Source: Marseilla massiliensis (lineage in GTDB: Bacteria; Bacteroidota; Bacteroidia; Bacteroidales; Bacteroidaceae). From it: a stretch of DNA of 64,000 bases. A program made the position numbers and the translations under genes. How positions within the stretch are numbered: position 1 is the first letter of the stretch; every line of letters begins with the position of its first letter. The notes below the pieces were generated by a model that worked only from the letters and a program-made list of their open reading frames with translations, ran no database searches and had not been told where the DNA came from. Location of the stretch: assembly GCF_016899955.1 (NCBI RefSeq), contig NZ_JACJJL010000011.1:1-64000 (forward strand). Reading direction: 5' to 3'. Of this stretch, positions 7,618 to 15,985 are shown in pieces.

Positions 7618-8367
7618 ATGCACGAAAGCGACAGTATTGTAATAATACCCACTTACAACGAGAAGGAGAACATAGAGAAGATTATCAGGGCTGTGTTCGG
7701 ACTGGAAAAGTGTTTCCATATACTCGTAATCGACGACGGATCTCCCGACGGCACGGCTGCCATAGTGCACCGGCTGATTGACAATGAATTTGCCGACAGG
7801 CTCTTCATCGTTGAGAGACAGGGCAAGCTGGGGCTCGGAACGGCATATATAGCAGGGTTCAAGTGGGCCCTGGCCCATGGCTACGACTACATCTTCGAGA
7901 TGGACGCCGACTTCAGCCACGACCCCAACGACCTGCCAAGGCTCTATGCCGCGTGCCACGACGAGGGCTACGACGTGGCCATCGGGTCGCGCTATGTGTC
8001 GGGAGTCAACGTGGTCAACTGGCCCATAGGGCGGGTGCTGATGAGTTATTTTGCATCGAAGTACGTGCGACTTGTCACTGGTTTCAAGGTCAACGACACC
8101 ACGGCTGGCTTCAAATGCTACAAGCGCAGGGTGCTCGAAACCATAGAGCTCGACAAGATACGCTTCAAAGGCTATGCCTTCCAGATTGAGATGAAGTTCA
8201 CGGCCTATAAGATTGGCTTCAAGATAAAGGAGGTTCCTGTCATTTTCGTCAACCGTCGCGAAGGAACGTCCAAGATGAGCGGCGGCATATTCAGCGAGGC
8301 TTTCTTCGGCGTGATGCGCCTGCGCTGGGACGGGTGGACACGCAAATATCCACCCATCAGAAAGTAG
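7618..8367 (+). CDS. polyprenol-phosphate mannosyltransferase-like GT2
   Basis: A 249-residue cytosolic glycosyltransferase family 2 protein of the dolichol-phosphate mannose synthase (DPM1) type, transferring a sugar from a nucleotide sugar to a polyprenol phosphate. Motifs: IVIIPTYNEKENI at the N-terminus, IDDGSPDGTA (nucleotide binding), EMDADFSHDP with the DAD metal motif, GSRYV, and a TTAGFKCYKR segment. There is no C-terminal membrane domain, as in the short DPM1 class. The start at 7618 is preceded by ACAAACAAGACGAAACC, with no strong ribosome site. It is the only plus-strand gene here and lies 116 bp after the 66-bp repeat array, whose last TATCTTTG box could drive it. The neighbouring pyrC on the other strand is a frequent companion in this group (from memory). 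Confidence 0.88.
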   Translation: MHESDSIVIIPTYNEKENIEKIIRAVFGLEKCFHILVIDDGSPDGTAAIVHRLIDNEFADRLFIVERQGKLGLGTAYIAGFKWALAHGYDYIFEMDADFSHDPNDLPRLYAACHDEGYDVAIGSRYVSGVNVVNWPIGRVLMSYFASKYVRLVTGFKVNDTTAGFKCYKRRVLETIELDKIRFKGYAFQIEMKFTAYKIGFKIKEVPVIFVNRREGTSKMSGGIFSEAFFGVMRLRWDGWTRKYPPIRK

Positions 8368-8419
8368 GCAAGCCACTGAGGCACCGCGCCGGCACCGCCC
8401 CAGAGGCTTGTGGAGCCCC

Positions 8420-9190
8420 TCATTGGTTGGGGTTCTCCACGAAACCTTGGTATTTCGGCTCTATCGAACTCATCACCGAGTCGTAGCTCTGGTGCATGAT
8501 GGCCTGCACATTGCGCGGGCCCTTGTCTACAGGATAGATGGGCTGGTGGATTGTAAGGCGCAGCGGATGCCAGCTCACCCAGTGCCAGTCGCGTGTGCGG
8601 GGCATGATGTCGAACGACCCGTTGATGGTGAGCGGCACCACGGGCAGCTGCAACTCGTCGGCCAAAGTAAACGCCCCTTTCTTGAAAATGCCCATGTGGC
8701 CGGTGAAAGAGCGCGACCCCTCGGGAAAGACAACCACGCTCATGCCGCTCTGCAGCGTGTGGCGGGCCTCCTCGTATGTTTCCTTTATGCGTGCCGGACT
8801 GCGCTTGTCGACGAATATGTGATGCGCCGCCTTGCACGCAAACCCCACAAACGGTATCTTCATTATGCCGCGCTTCATCATCCACTTGAAGTTGCGGCCA
8901 AGGAAACCGTATATCAGGAAGATGTCGAAAGCACCCTGGTGGTTTGACACAAACACGTACGACTGGCCCGGTTCCATGTTCTCGCGCCCCTCGACGGTGA
9001 CGGGAATGAGGAACAGGCGGACCACAAGCCATGACCACCAACGGCCGGGATAGTAGCCCCAGAAGTGGCCGTTGCCAACCGAACAGCCCGCAGCCACGGT
9101 CAGCGCAGTAATTATCGTGGCCACCAACGACAAAGGCACGGCCACAAACAACTGGTAAATGCGATAAAGATATTTAAATACTGTATTCAT
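8420..9190 (-). CDS. plsC: 1-acyl-sn-glycerol-3-phosphate acyltransferase (PlsC family)
   Basis: A 256-residue membrane-associated acyltransferase adding the second acyl chain in phosphatidic acid synthesis. N-terminal hydrophobic helix (~10-35). Catalytic motif NHQGAFD (the NHx4D box, about residues 83-89), a GIMKIPFVG segment, FPEGSRS (substrate phosphate binding) and VPLTINGS. The length is normal for the family. It is 56 bp downstream of the metallophosphoesterase gene, probably the last gene of the operon that starts at 13.4 kb, and converges on the sugar transferase gene with 52 bp between stops. Confidence 0.9.
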   Translation of the reverse strand: MNTVFKYLYRIYQLFVAVPLSLVATIITALTVAAGCSVGNGHFWGYYPGRWWSWLVVRLFLIPVTVEGRENMEPGQSYVFVSNHQGAFDIFLIYGFLGRNFKWMMKRGIMKIPFVGFACKAAHHIFVDKRSPARIKETYEEARHTLQSGMSVVVFPEGSRSFTGHMGIFKKGAFTLADELQLPVVPLTINGSFDIMPRTRDWHWVSWHPLRLTIHQPIYPVDKGPRNVQAIMHQSYDSVMSSIEPKYQGFVENPNQ

Positions 9191-9246
9191 ATTCTTGTTT
9201 TATTATTCACTTACTCCACTGCCTTCACGGTGGCAGTCGGCCCATG

Positions 9247-10422
9247 TCAGGCTTTCTTGCGGTGCAGCGTGATTACCACAACCTCGCCCGGGACGCCGAA
9301 ACGGAACGGCAGGAAACCGCCAAGACCGGTGCTCACAAATATGGCGCGGGCCCCCTCACGGTACAGTCCGCCCCACTCAGAATACTTGAAAGCTATGGGC
9401 GACCACCCGAACAGCTCAAACTGCATGCCGTGGGTGTGCCCGCTCAGGGTGAGCTGGGCGTTGCACTGGGGCAGTATCTTGCGCCTCCAGCACGACGGGT
9501 CGTGCTGGAGCATGAGCACAAAGTCGCGAGGCGACGTGCCACTGAGGGTCTTGCCGACGTCTCCCCGCTCGGGCGAGCGCTTGCTGATGCCGTCGTTCTC
9601 CATCCCTGCAACGATGATTGAGTCGCCTCCGCGGCGCACCACACGGTGCTCATTGCGCAACAGCGTCCATCCCATCTGCCGCTGCAGGTCGACCATCCTG
9701 CGGCAGTTGGCAGCCTTGGTGGCCGTGTCGGCATGCAGGTAGTCGGCATAGTCGTGGTTGCCAAGCACTGAGAACACGCCGTCGGGGGCATGCAATGAGG
9801 AGAGTGTGCGCACATGCCGCTCAACCTCTACAGGCCTCATGTTCTGCAAATCGCCAGTAAACACAATCATGTCTGCATGCTGCGCGTTGATGGAATCTAC
9901 GGCTGCGTCGAGCAAATAGTCGCGGTCAGACGAATAAGTGCCCACGTGTGCATCCGAGAACTGCACTATACGGTAGCCGTCGAATGCCGCCGGGAGGTCG
10001 GCGGAAGCATAGTCTATCTGCTTCACCACTATCTCGTTGAACCCTATGGTCGAGCCGTATATGAGCACATACCAGTGGACTGCGACCATGGCAAGGCCCA
10101 CATGGTTGCCGTAATTCCGGCGCATGTGCAGCCACTTCTTCAACGCCAGGCCCACCACAGAGCACAAGGCAAAGACGAAGTTGGGCACCACGAGCAGCCC
10201 GAGCAGGAACAAATAGAAATTGAGCGCTGTCGTGTCTGCCGGCGCAAAGTCGGGATGCATGGCCAAAACGACGGTGAACACGGTCATGCAGAAGCCCGGA
10301 AGCCACCACAGCATGCGCACCCACACACGCCCGAAACGCTTGCGCCGCAAGTAGCGCAAGTCGACATACAGGCATGGGAGCACTATCATCAGCAATAAAT
10401 ATACAAATATCCGCGCTATCAT
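9247..10422 (-). CDS. membrane metallophosphoesterase (calcineurin-like)
   Basis: A 391-residue protein. Four hydrophobic helices in the first ~140 residues are followed by a metallophosphoesterase domain (about 150-385). Metal ligands visible in order: SDAHVG, TGDLQN, LGNHDY, LQHDPS and SGHTHG. The arrangement resembles YaeI/YkuE-type phosphoesterases, for which lipid or nucleotide phosphoester substrates have been proposed; the substrate here is unknown. The active domain would sit at the membrane. The start ATG at 10422 abuts the stop of the preceding gene, indicating translational coupling within the pyrC operon. The plsC neighbour makes a role in phospholipid turnover possible (inference). 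Confidence 0.88.
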   Translation of the reverse strand: MIARIFVYLLLMIVLPCLYVDLRYLRRKRFGRVWVRMLWWLPGFCMTVFTVVLAMHPDFAPADTTALNFYLFLLGLLVVPNFVFALCSVVGLALKKWLHMRRNYGNHVGLAMVAVHWYVLIYGSTIGFNEIVVKQIDYASADLPAAFDGYRIVQFSDAHVGTYSSDRDYLLDAAVDSINAQHADMIVFTGDLQNMRPVEVERHVRTLSSLHAPDGVFSVLGNHDYADYLHADTATKAANCRRMVDLQRQMGWTLLRNEHRVVRRGGDSIIVAGMENDGISKRSPERGDVGKTLSGTSPRDFVLMLQHDPSCWRRKILPQCNAQLTLSGHTHGMQFELFGWSPIAFKYSEWGGLYREGARAIFVSTGLGGFLPFRFGVPGEVVVITLHRKKA

Positions 10423-11232
10423 TCAATATAGATTTGAAACCAGGAACTTACGTATCAACGAGACTGGCAGCCCACGGCGGCGTGCATAGTCGGCCAGCTG
10501 GTCGGCCCCTATGCGCCCCACGGCAAAGTAACGGGCCGCCGGATGCGCCATCATCAGCCCGCTGACGCTCGCATGGGGCTTCATGGCCCCGCTCTCGGTG
10601 AGCCTGATTCCTATTGCCGAGAAACCCAGTATGTCGCCGAGAATGAAGTTTATGCTTGCGTCGGGGAGCGACGGGTAACCCACGGCGGGGCGTATTCCGC
10701 AGTACTTCTCGGCGTGCATCTCGGCCATGGTGAGCCGTTCGTCACGGGCATAACCCCAAAACTGCTTGCGCACTTGCTCGTGCATGCGCTCTGCCGCGGC
10801 CTCAGCCAAGCGGTCGGCCAGCAGCTGCACCATCATGCGCATGTAGTCGTCGGAAGCAAAGTCGGCCTCGAGCCCGGCGTCGACGGTGGTGGCAAAGAGC
10901 CCCATGCGGTCGACCCGGCCCGACGATGCAGGCCTTATGAAATCGGCAAGCGACAGGCACGGGGCGCCCGGCGACGGCGGAGCCTGCTGCCGGAGCAATG
11001 GTATGCGCGTGCCTTCAAACACAATGTCGTCGCCGTCGGACACGGCATCGCCCAATGCGAAAAGCGCATGCACGGAATAATCGCTGTCCAATGAGCCGAG
11101 CACGGCGTGCGCCTCGCCCTTGAGGCGGGCTTGTTCGGCACTGTCACCTACTTGCCATGCGTGATAGAAGTAAAGCCAGTTGATGTAGGGCTCGAGCTCG
11201 CTGATGCTGTATTTAAGCACTTGCCTGACCAT
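10423..11232 (-). CDS. stand-alone MetH-type activation domain protein
   Basis: A 269-residue protein whose C-terminal ~180 residues match the S-adenosylmethionine-binding reactivation domain of cobalamin-dependent methionine synthase (Met_synt_B12): a GLFATTVDAG segment, CGIRPAVGYPSLPD (the RPAxGYP-type AdoMet-binding motif), MKPHASVSGLMMAHP and YFAVGRIGADQLADYA. The N-terminus (MVRQVLKYSISELEP) is typical of the free-standing version. In MetH this domain reductively reactivates oxidised cobalamin. Here it is a separate protein and may serve a MetH lacking its own domain (inference). The start was set at 11232, 5 bp after the pyrC stop; the longer frame runs into pyrC. Confidence 0.88.
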   Translation of the reverse strand: MVRQVLKYSISELEPYINWLYFYHAWQVGDSAEQARLKGEAHAVLGSLDSDYSVHALFALGDAVSDGDDIVFEGTRIPLLRQQAPPSPGAPCLSLADFIRPASSGRVDRMGLFATTVDAGLEADFASDDYMRMMVQLLADRLAEAAAERMHEQVRKQFWGYARDERLTMAEMHAEKYCGIRPAVGYPSLPDASINFILGDILGFSAIGIRLTESGAMKPHASVSGLMMAHPAARYFAVGRIGADQLADYARRRGLPVSLIRKFLVSNLY

Positions 11233-11237
11233 GGCTG

Positions 11238-12560
11238 CTACCTGAATGCGACGGCCTGACCCACATACCCGGTGTCCACGCGGCCGTGGCTGTAGACCGG
11301 GTGACCGTTGCACAGGGTGCATTCCACGCGCCATTGGTACTCATGGCCGGCCATGGGGCTCCACCCGCACTTGCTTTCGATGATGTCGTCGGTGACTGTC
11401 CATGGGCTGCCGGGGCGCACAACAACCAGGTCGGCCTTGTATCCCGGACGCACGAAACCGCGCTCCCGCACGCCGAACAGCGTGGCAGGGTTGTGGCACA
11501 TGAGCTCCACGAGCCGCTCGATGGTGAGCACCCCCGAGTCGACAAGCTCGAGCATGGTGGGCAAGGAGAACTGAACCATGGGCATGCCCGACGCCGCACG
11601 CATGCAGCCGCCTTGCTTCTGCGACAGCAGATGGGGCGCGTGGTCGGTGCCCACAACCGTTATGCGCCCGTCGGTGAGGGCCCGCCGCAACGCATCGCGG
11701 TCGGCCGCCGACTTGATGGCGGGGTTTACCTTTATCAGCGAGCCGTATTTGGCGTAGTCGTCTTCAGAGAAATAGAGGTGGCCCACAACGGCTTCGGCCG
11801 TTATGTTGGGGTCGGTGCCGAACAGGCTCAGCTCGCGCTCGGTGGACAGATGGGCCACGTGCAGCTGCGTTCCGTGCTTGCGCGCGAGCTCCACCGCGAG
11901 CCTCGTGCTCTCGAAACAAGCCTCGGCGCTACGTATCGACGGGTGCAATGCCACGTCGGGGTCGTCGCCATAGGCCGCGCGGGCAGCCTGCATGTTGCGG
12001 TTTATGATGGATGTGTCTTCACAATGAACCATGACCGGCATGCCGGCGGAGCCGAAGATGCGCTCCAAAGCATCGCGCTTGTCGACGAGCATGTTGCCTG
12101 TCGACGAGCCCATGAAGAGCTTTATGCCCGGTATGCGGTGGGCGTCGAGCCGGTCGAAGAGGGCCACATTGGCATTTGTGGCACCGAAGAAGAAAGAATG
12201 GTTGACGTGACATTCGCGCGCGGCCAGGGCAAACTTGTCGTCAAGCGCCTGCAATGTCGTGGTCTGCGGCACGGTGTTCGGCATGTCGAAAATGGTGGTC
12301 ACGCCACCTGCCGCCGCCGCCCTGCTCTCGCTTTCCATGTCGGCCTTGTCTGTAAGGCCGGGCTCACGGAAATGCACATGGTCGTCGATGACGCCCGGCA
12401 AAACGTAACAGCCCGCAGCGTCTATCGTCATGTCGAAAGACGCTCCGGGCCTTGTGCCGCACGAATATATGCCTTCAATGTACTCACCACCGATGGCTAT
12501 GGCCGCTTCGGACGTCTGTCCCTCATTCACCACCAGTGCGTTTTCTATCAATATCCTCAT
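11238..12560 (-). CDS. pyrC: dihydroorotase
   Basis: A 440-residue class I-type dihydroorotase, closing N-carbamoyl-aspartate to dihydroorotate in pyrimidine synthesis. Metal-binding residues visible: H61 and H63 in DDHVHFREPG, Lys147 in GIKLFMGSS (site for carboxylation), His179 in VMVHCED, His234/His237 in LHVAHLS, and Asp306 in GTDHAPH. Full length, cytosolic. It starts 6 bp after the DUF4369 gene and ends 5 bp before the MetH-activation gene, so it is the second gene of an operon. Confidence 0.93.
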   Translation of the reverse strand: MRILIENALVVNEGQTSEAAIAIGGEYIEGIYSCGTRPGASFDMTIDAAGCYVLPGVIDDHVHFREPGLTDKADMESESRAAAAGGVTTIFDMPNTVPQTTTLQALDDKFALAARECHVNHSFFFGATNANVALFDRLDAHRIPGIKLFMGSSTGNMLVDKRDALERIFGSAGMPVMVHCEDTSIINRNMQAARAAYGDDPDVALHPSIRSAEACFESTRLAVELARKHGTQLHVAHLSTERELSLFGTDPNITAEAVVGHLYFSEDDYAKYGSLIKVNPAIKSAADRDALRRALTDGRITVVGTDHAPHLLSQKQGGCMRAASGMPMVQFSLPTMLELVDSGVLTIERLVELMCHNPATLFGVRERGFVRPGYKADLVVVRPGSPWTVTDDIIESKCGWSPMAGHEYQWRVECTLCNGHPVYSHGRVDTGYVGQAVAFR

Positions 12561-12566
12561 CTTTGC

Positions 12567-13382
12567 TTAGTGTTGTAAGTCCAATCCCGGCGCCACCCTC
12601 GACGAGTCGGCGCGGCCGGGGGCCATGCCCAACGAGTCGGCAGGCAGCGACTGGCTGTGCTGCCCGGCCCCGTCGGCGGACGGAATGTCGAATCCCTGCA
12701 TCCTGGCCTCGTTTTCGCTGGCCGTGCGGTAGTACTCCTTGACGTAGGGGTCGTTTTTGAATTTGTCGGTAGCCTTGCTCATGATGTCCTCTATCTGCGG
12801 TGTAAGTATGGGGTAACGGAAACCGCTTGTGATCATCATGAACACGCCCGGGCCGAGCACATTGTCGAAGTTGTCGACAATGAACGTTGTGACCAGGCGG
12901 TCTTCTTCGCGCGTTATCTTTGCAGCCTCGGCCGAGAGAGTCTCGTTGATCACAGCCTCGTCTATCCCGTCGAGCAGCATCTGGCTCTGCTTGTGCGACA
13001 GTTCGCCCATCTGGTTGGCCAGTTGCTTGTGCTTGTCGAGGAATTCGTACAGCCGGTCGTTCATCGGTGTGCCGCTGACGCTTTGGCCCGCGTTGTCTAT
13101 CTTTATGCGTATGTCGCCTTTCTCGAGCACGACCGGCAACAGCCCTTCGTTGTCCATGAAGAGCGTAGCCATGCGGACAGTGTCGAGCACGCCGCTGAAG
13201 TGGAACTCACCGTGCAGCACCGCGCAGGAGTCAAGGCTTTGCAGCTCGTTGTCGGTGACTGTCTTGAGGTACAATTTGCTGCCATCGAGCGACGACACCG
13301 ACGAGGAGCCTTCCACGTTGTACGAGTTGGCGCACGATGTCAGCACGGCAACAGCCGTTAGCGCGTATAGAAGTTTGGTCAT
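12567..13382 (-). CDS. DUF4369 lipoprotein
   Basis: A 271-residue lipoprotein. The signal peptide MTKLLYALTAVAVLTSC has a clear lipobox with Cys17. A DUF4369 domain follows (about 25-120: a beta-rich region with SLDGSKLYLKT and ELQSLDSCAVLHGEFHFSG), then a helical, charged region and a Ser/Ala/Gly-rich tail. DUF4369 is common at the N-terminus of Bacteroidetes thioredoxin-like lipoproteins; this protein has no thioredoxin domain or CxxC. The start was set at MTK rather than six codons upstream. First gene of the pyrC operon, with its own promoter at 13417-13448. Function unknown. Confidence 0.85.
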   Translation of the reverse strand: MTKLLYALTAVAVLTSCANSYNVEGSSSVSSLDGSKLYLKTVTDNELQSLDSCAVLHGEFHFSGVLDTVRMATLFMDNEGLLPVVLEKGDIRIKIDNAGQSVSGTPMNDRLYEFLDKHKQLANQMGELSHKQSQMLLDGIDEAVINETLSAEAAKITREEDRLVTTFIVDNFDNVLGPGVFMMITSGFRYPILTPQIEDIMSKATDKFKNDPYVKEYYRTASENEARMQGFDIPSADGAGQHSQSLPADSLGMAPGRADSSRVAPGLDLQH

Positions 13383-13416
13383 AGGCGATTGAAATATCAT
13401 CTCTTAAATTATGCGA

Positions 13417-13448
13417 CAAATGTACAATGTTATCGTGATGTGAGGAAA
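13417..13448 (-). promoter_or_regulatory. promoter of the DUF4369-pyrC operon
   Basis: Minus strand TTTC (13448-13445), 20 nt, TACATTTG (13424-13417). One mismatch in the -33 box. Confidence 0.65.
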
Positions 13449-13483
13449 AAAATTCATGCAATTTAAAACAAAAGCAAGGTGTT

Positions 13484-13885
13484 TTAGAGTTTTTTTGCCT
13501 CCTTGTCCAATTCGCGGCTTATCCTATGGGTGGAATACAGCTGCAAGACTGCGGCGATGAGCAGTGCCACCACCCAGTTGTTGTGCACATAGTTGACGTA
13601 GTAAGTCCACCTAAGCCCGATGAAGTTGCCTTGGTTTGCAAACATGAGCAGGGCGGCCAGCAGGAAGCAAACGTCGCTTGCTATCATGATGCCCCTGAGC
13701 CGCCGTATGGTCAAGTTGTTGCCTTCGTAGCGCTGCTTGAGCTGCATGAGCACAAAGGCCAGCGCCCCCATGGCAAAAACGTATGGCGCCCACCCTTGCA
13801 AGAAGATGTTGGCTGCACTGCCGACGACCATCATCACGGCACCGGCGAGGAAAATAAAGCTTTCTGTATTATTCAGTTGTCTCAT
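13484..13885 (-). CDS. small four-helix membrane protein, unknown function
   Basis: 133 residues with four predicted membrane helices (about 8-28, 33-50, 65-85, 100-120) joined by short loops. A charged stretch (KQRYEGNNLTIRRLRG) lies between helices 2 and 3, and the C-terminal tail (SRELDKEAKKL) is basic and acidic. I do not recognise a named domain. The start overlaps the end of the DivIC/FtsB gene by 17 bp, so the two are probably translated together. This pairing suggests a link to the envelope or division, but that is only inference. Confidence 0.75.
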   Translation of the reverse strand: MRQLNNTESFIFLAGAVMMVVGSAANIFLQGWAPYVFAMGALAFVLMQLKQRYEGNNLTIRRLRGIMIASDVCFLLAALLMFANQGNFIGLRWTYYVNYVHNNWVVALLIAAVLQLYSTHRISRELDKEAKKL

Positions 13886-14216
13886 CTGATTGGTTGGATA
13901 TGGCTGGTTCGTCGTCGCTTAGCACGAAGATGTCTTCATCGTCCATCTTCATGAAATACCTCTCGCGGGCAATCTTCTCGATGGCCTTCGGGTCGGCGTC
14001 AAGCCGTCGCAGCTGCGCCCTGTCGCGCTCGTATTGCTCCCGGTAGAGCTTTATCTCTGCCTGAAGCTCGTCGATGGTGCGGCGGTTGCGTATGTGGCTC
14101 CACACGCTGTTCTCGTCGAGGAAGCCCACAATGGCCACCCCGGCAACGAGCACCACCACATATTTCAGTGCCGACGAGCTGCGCACGTATCTCAGTATTC
14201 TCCTTAAACGACTCAT
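13869..14216 (-). CDS. septum formation initiator (FtsB/DivIC family)
   Basis: A 115-residue bitopic membrane protein of the cell division complex that bridges early and late divisome proteins. A basic cytoplasmic N-terminus, one membrane helix (about 19-36: KYVVVLVAGVAIVGFL), then a periplasmic coiled coil (IDELQAEIKLYREQYERDRAQLRRL) and the conserved DPKAIEKIARERYFMKMDDEDIFVL segment typical of DivIC/FtsB. The acidic C-terminal tail is usual in Bacteroidetes. First gene of a two-gene unit with a TACCTTTG box at 14305-14312. Confidence 0.9.
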   Translation of the reverse strand: MSRLRRILRYVRSSSALKYVVVLVAGVAIVGFLDENSVWSHIRNRRTIDELQAEIKLYREQYERDRAQLRRLDADPKAIEKIARERYFMKMDDEDIFVLSDDEPAISNQSDETTE

Positions 14217-14304
14217 TTCCTTGTGTGATTAATGTATGAGAAGGCATGGCCGCCCGTATGGCCCGCAAACTGCCTCGGGGCGCCTGGGCCGGCAATGCCG
14301 GATG

Positions 14305-14312
14305 CAAAGGTA
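14305..14312 (-). promoter_or_regulatory. -7 box for the DivIC operon
   Basis: Minus-strand TACCTTTG followed by GC, ~90 bases before the start. The -33 region is not well matched. Confidence 0.5.
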
Positions 14313-14542
14313 AGAAGAAAAGTTCAGATTAAGCTCCGTGCCGACGCATGTTTTTATATTTTTAAATGTAGGGATGCCGGTGCAGGCGTGGCCCCGGCGC
14401 CCCTCTGCCTGCCGTCTGGGCCTGCCCTGCCATGACGCTACGCCGGCCGGCACATTGTGGCGGCCCTCGGTTTGTAAAACTATCGGCCAGAAGCGGGCTC
14501 CGTCGGCACCGGCCGCGCAAGCGGCTGACTGCCTGCAGGTTG
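14313..14542. other. intergenic, nothing recognised
   Basis: GC-rich spacer between the DivIC promoter and repeat array B. No gene or RNA support. Confidence 0.4.
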
Positions 14543-14650
14543 GGCAAACGCCCCAAACGGGCCTGCAAAACGGCCTCCGCCACATTGCAATACGGCCCAA
14601 ACGGCCATGCCAAACGGGCCGTATGGCATGGCCGTTTGGGCCGTCGCCAC
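14543..14650. repeat. 22-bp-period palindromic repeat array B
   Basis: Five units start at 14543, 14565, 14587, 14609 and 14631, all exactly 22 bp apart. They are variants of GCAAWACGGCCCGTTTYG. Units 4 and 5 together form an inverted pair (AAACGGGCCGTATGGCATGG then GCCGTTTGGGCCGT). The array lies between the nucleotidyltransferase-like gene stop and the DivIC promoter. Confidence 0.8.
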
Positions 14651-14698
14651 GCGCCGGGACGTTTTTGTAAAACTTTGTCAAAGCCGTGATGGCTGTGT

Positions 14699-15781
14699 TT
14701 ACAAACAGTTGTTGGTTTTGCCAAACAGCAATTCGCCAAACCTGAACCACAGCGCTCCAAGCGTCTCCGACGGGTAATGCAACATGAAAAGAAACCTGCG
14801 GCGCAATGCCCGCCACGCCGTGAGCAACCGCCCGGCATGCGGCCGCGACATGCCCTCGCGGCAGAACACCTCTGAAAAGATAAGCCCGGAATGCTTGCGC
14901 GACGGGGGCACAATCATCGACGAGGCCTGTGTGTGCAGCGTCTCGCCCAAAACATACATCAGCGAGCGCGCAAAGCCGGTGAGCCCAAGATGGCTGATGT
15001 CGGCCCTTACGGCGTCGGCTTCGCCGGGCCCGGCGTCGCGAAAGAACGCGACCATGAGCAGATGGTAGTCGACAAGATTCAAAAATGCGAGCTTGCCTGC
15101 AAAGAAACAGCGGTAGGTGCGCAACAGCATGTAAACCATGTTGAACCGTAAGGTGGGCGTGGCAATGGCCCCCACTCCTCCCGGCAAGTCGACAGCGTTG
15201 GAAAACTGGTCGACGGCATGTTTGCCAAACCAGTCTATCAAACGCAAATTTACACTCGACGAGAGCATCATCGTGGGATAGAAAAACAAGCGCACGCAGC
15301 ACTCGGGGGGCTTCGGGAAATCAGGGTCGCACACGCCTACCTGTGTGGCGGTGAAATTCTTGGACACAAAATCCATGACCTTGCGGTTGTCGCCGCAAAC
15401 CCAAAAGTCGACGACTGTGCAATGGCGCTGCAACGGGCCGGGATAGAGCAAGGCCATGGGCAGGCTGTTGATGAGGCAGACATAGAAGCCTTGGGTGGCG
15501 AGCTTACGGGCCACCTGCATGCACCGGCTGTAGAGCTGGCGCACCGCGTCTTCCCTGCTTCGGCTCAATATGGCCAGGCAAATGGTGGTGTTGAGCGTTG
15601 GGCGCTTGCTGTCGGGCATACGCGCAATGGCCTCGAAGCACAGGGCCGCCGCATCATGGTCCCACAAAAAATCAATCATGTCGCCCCATCCGCTGTCGCG
15701 GTCGATGTCTGGCGGAGTGCTGTCTGCCCCGATGGAATACCTCATCAGATGCAGAAACTGTTCTAACTTGTTTGTCTCCAT
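14699..15781 (-). CDS. nucleotidyltransferase-family protein (NTP_transf_5-like), divergent
   Basis: A 360-residue protein resembling the uncharacterised nucleotidyltransferase family common in Bacteroidetes polysaccharide regions. The architecture is an N-terminal helical region (~1-110), a core with LLYPGPLQRHC followed by VDFWVCGD, and C-terminal helices. The usual GDIDxW metal motif appears here as CTVVDFWV, so one expected acidic residue seems lost and activity is doubtful. The start was set at METNKLEQ (15781). The frame extends to a TTG, but that codon overlaps a TAAGTTTG promoter box, so it cannot be in the transcript. Monocistronic, followed by repeat array B. Function unknown. Confidence 0.65.
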   Translation of the reverse strand: METNKLEQFLHLMRYSIGADSTPPDIDRDSGWGDMIDFLWDHDAAALCFEAIARMPDSKRPTLNTTICLAILSRSREDAVRQLYSRCMQVARKLATQGFYVCLINSLPMALLYPGPLQRHCTVVDFWVCGDNRKVMDFVSKNFTATQVGVCDPDFPKPPECCVRLFFYPTMMLSSSVNLRLIDWFGKHAVDQFSNAVDLPGGVGAIATPTLRFNMVYMLLRTYRCFFAGKLAFLNLVDYHLLMVAFFRDAGPGEADAVRADISHLGLTGFARSLMYVLGETLHTQASSMIVPPSRKHSGLIFSEVFCREGMSRPHAGRLLTAWRALRRRFLFMLHYPSETLGALWFRFGELLFGKTNNCL

Positions 15782-15796
15782 TTCTGTTTCGCATTG

Positions 15797-15804
15797 CAAA
15801 CTTA
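15797..15804 (-). promoter_or_regulatory. -7 box for the nucleotidyltransferase-like gene
   Basis: Minus-strand TAAGTTTG followed by GC, about 16 nt before the ATG at 15781. This supports the later start and implies a very short leader. Confidence 0.5.
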
Positions 15805-15946
15805 CAAAAAAATAATGACATTACAGCTTTTGCCACGCAATAAAAATAACACGCTAGCCACGGCCCGGGCTCCGGCCGCGCCGTACGGATGGCACGACAA
15901 AGGCAAAAATCCCGCCCGAAACGGCCCGAATGTCGGGAAAAATGAG

Positions 15947-15954
15947 TAAGTTTG
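15947..15954 (+). promoter_or_regulatory. -7 box for dnaX
   Basis: TAAGTTTG followed by C, 31 bases before the dnaX start. The -33 box is poor. Confidence 0.5.
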
Positions 15955-15985
15955 CATTGTCTTACAATTACCACACACATCGACA

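Noticed and set aside
14229..15302. 357-codon minus-strand frame
   Set aside because: It overlaps the nucleotidyltransferase-like gene in another frame and passes through repeat array B; composition is Arg/Cys/His-rich noise.
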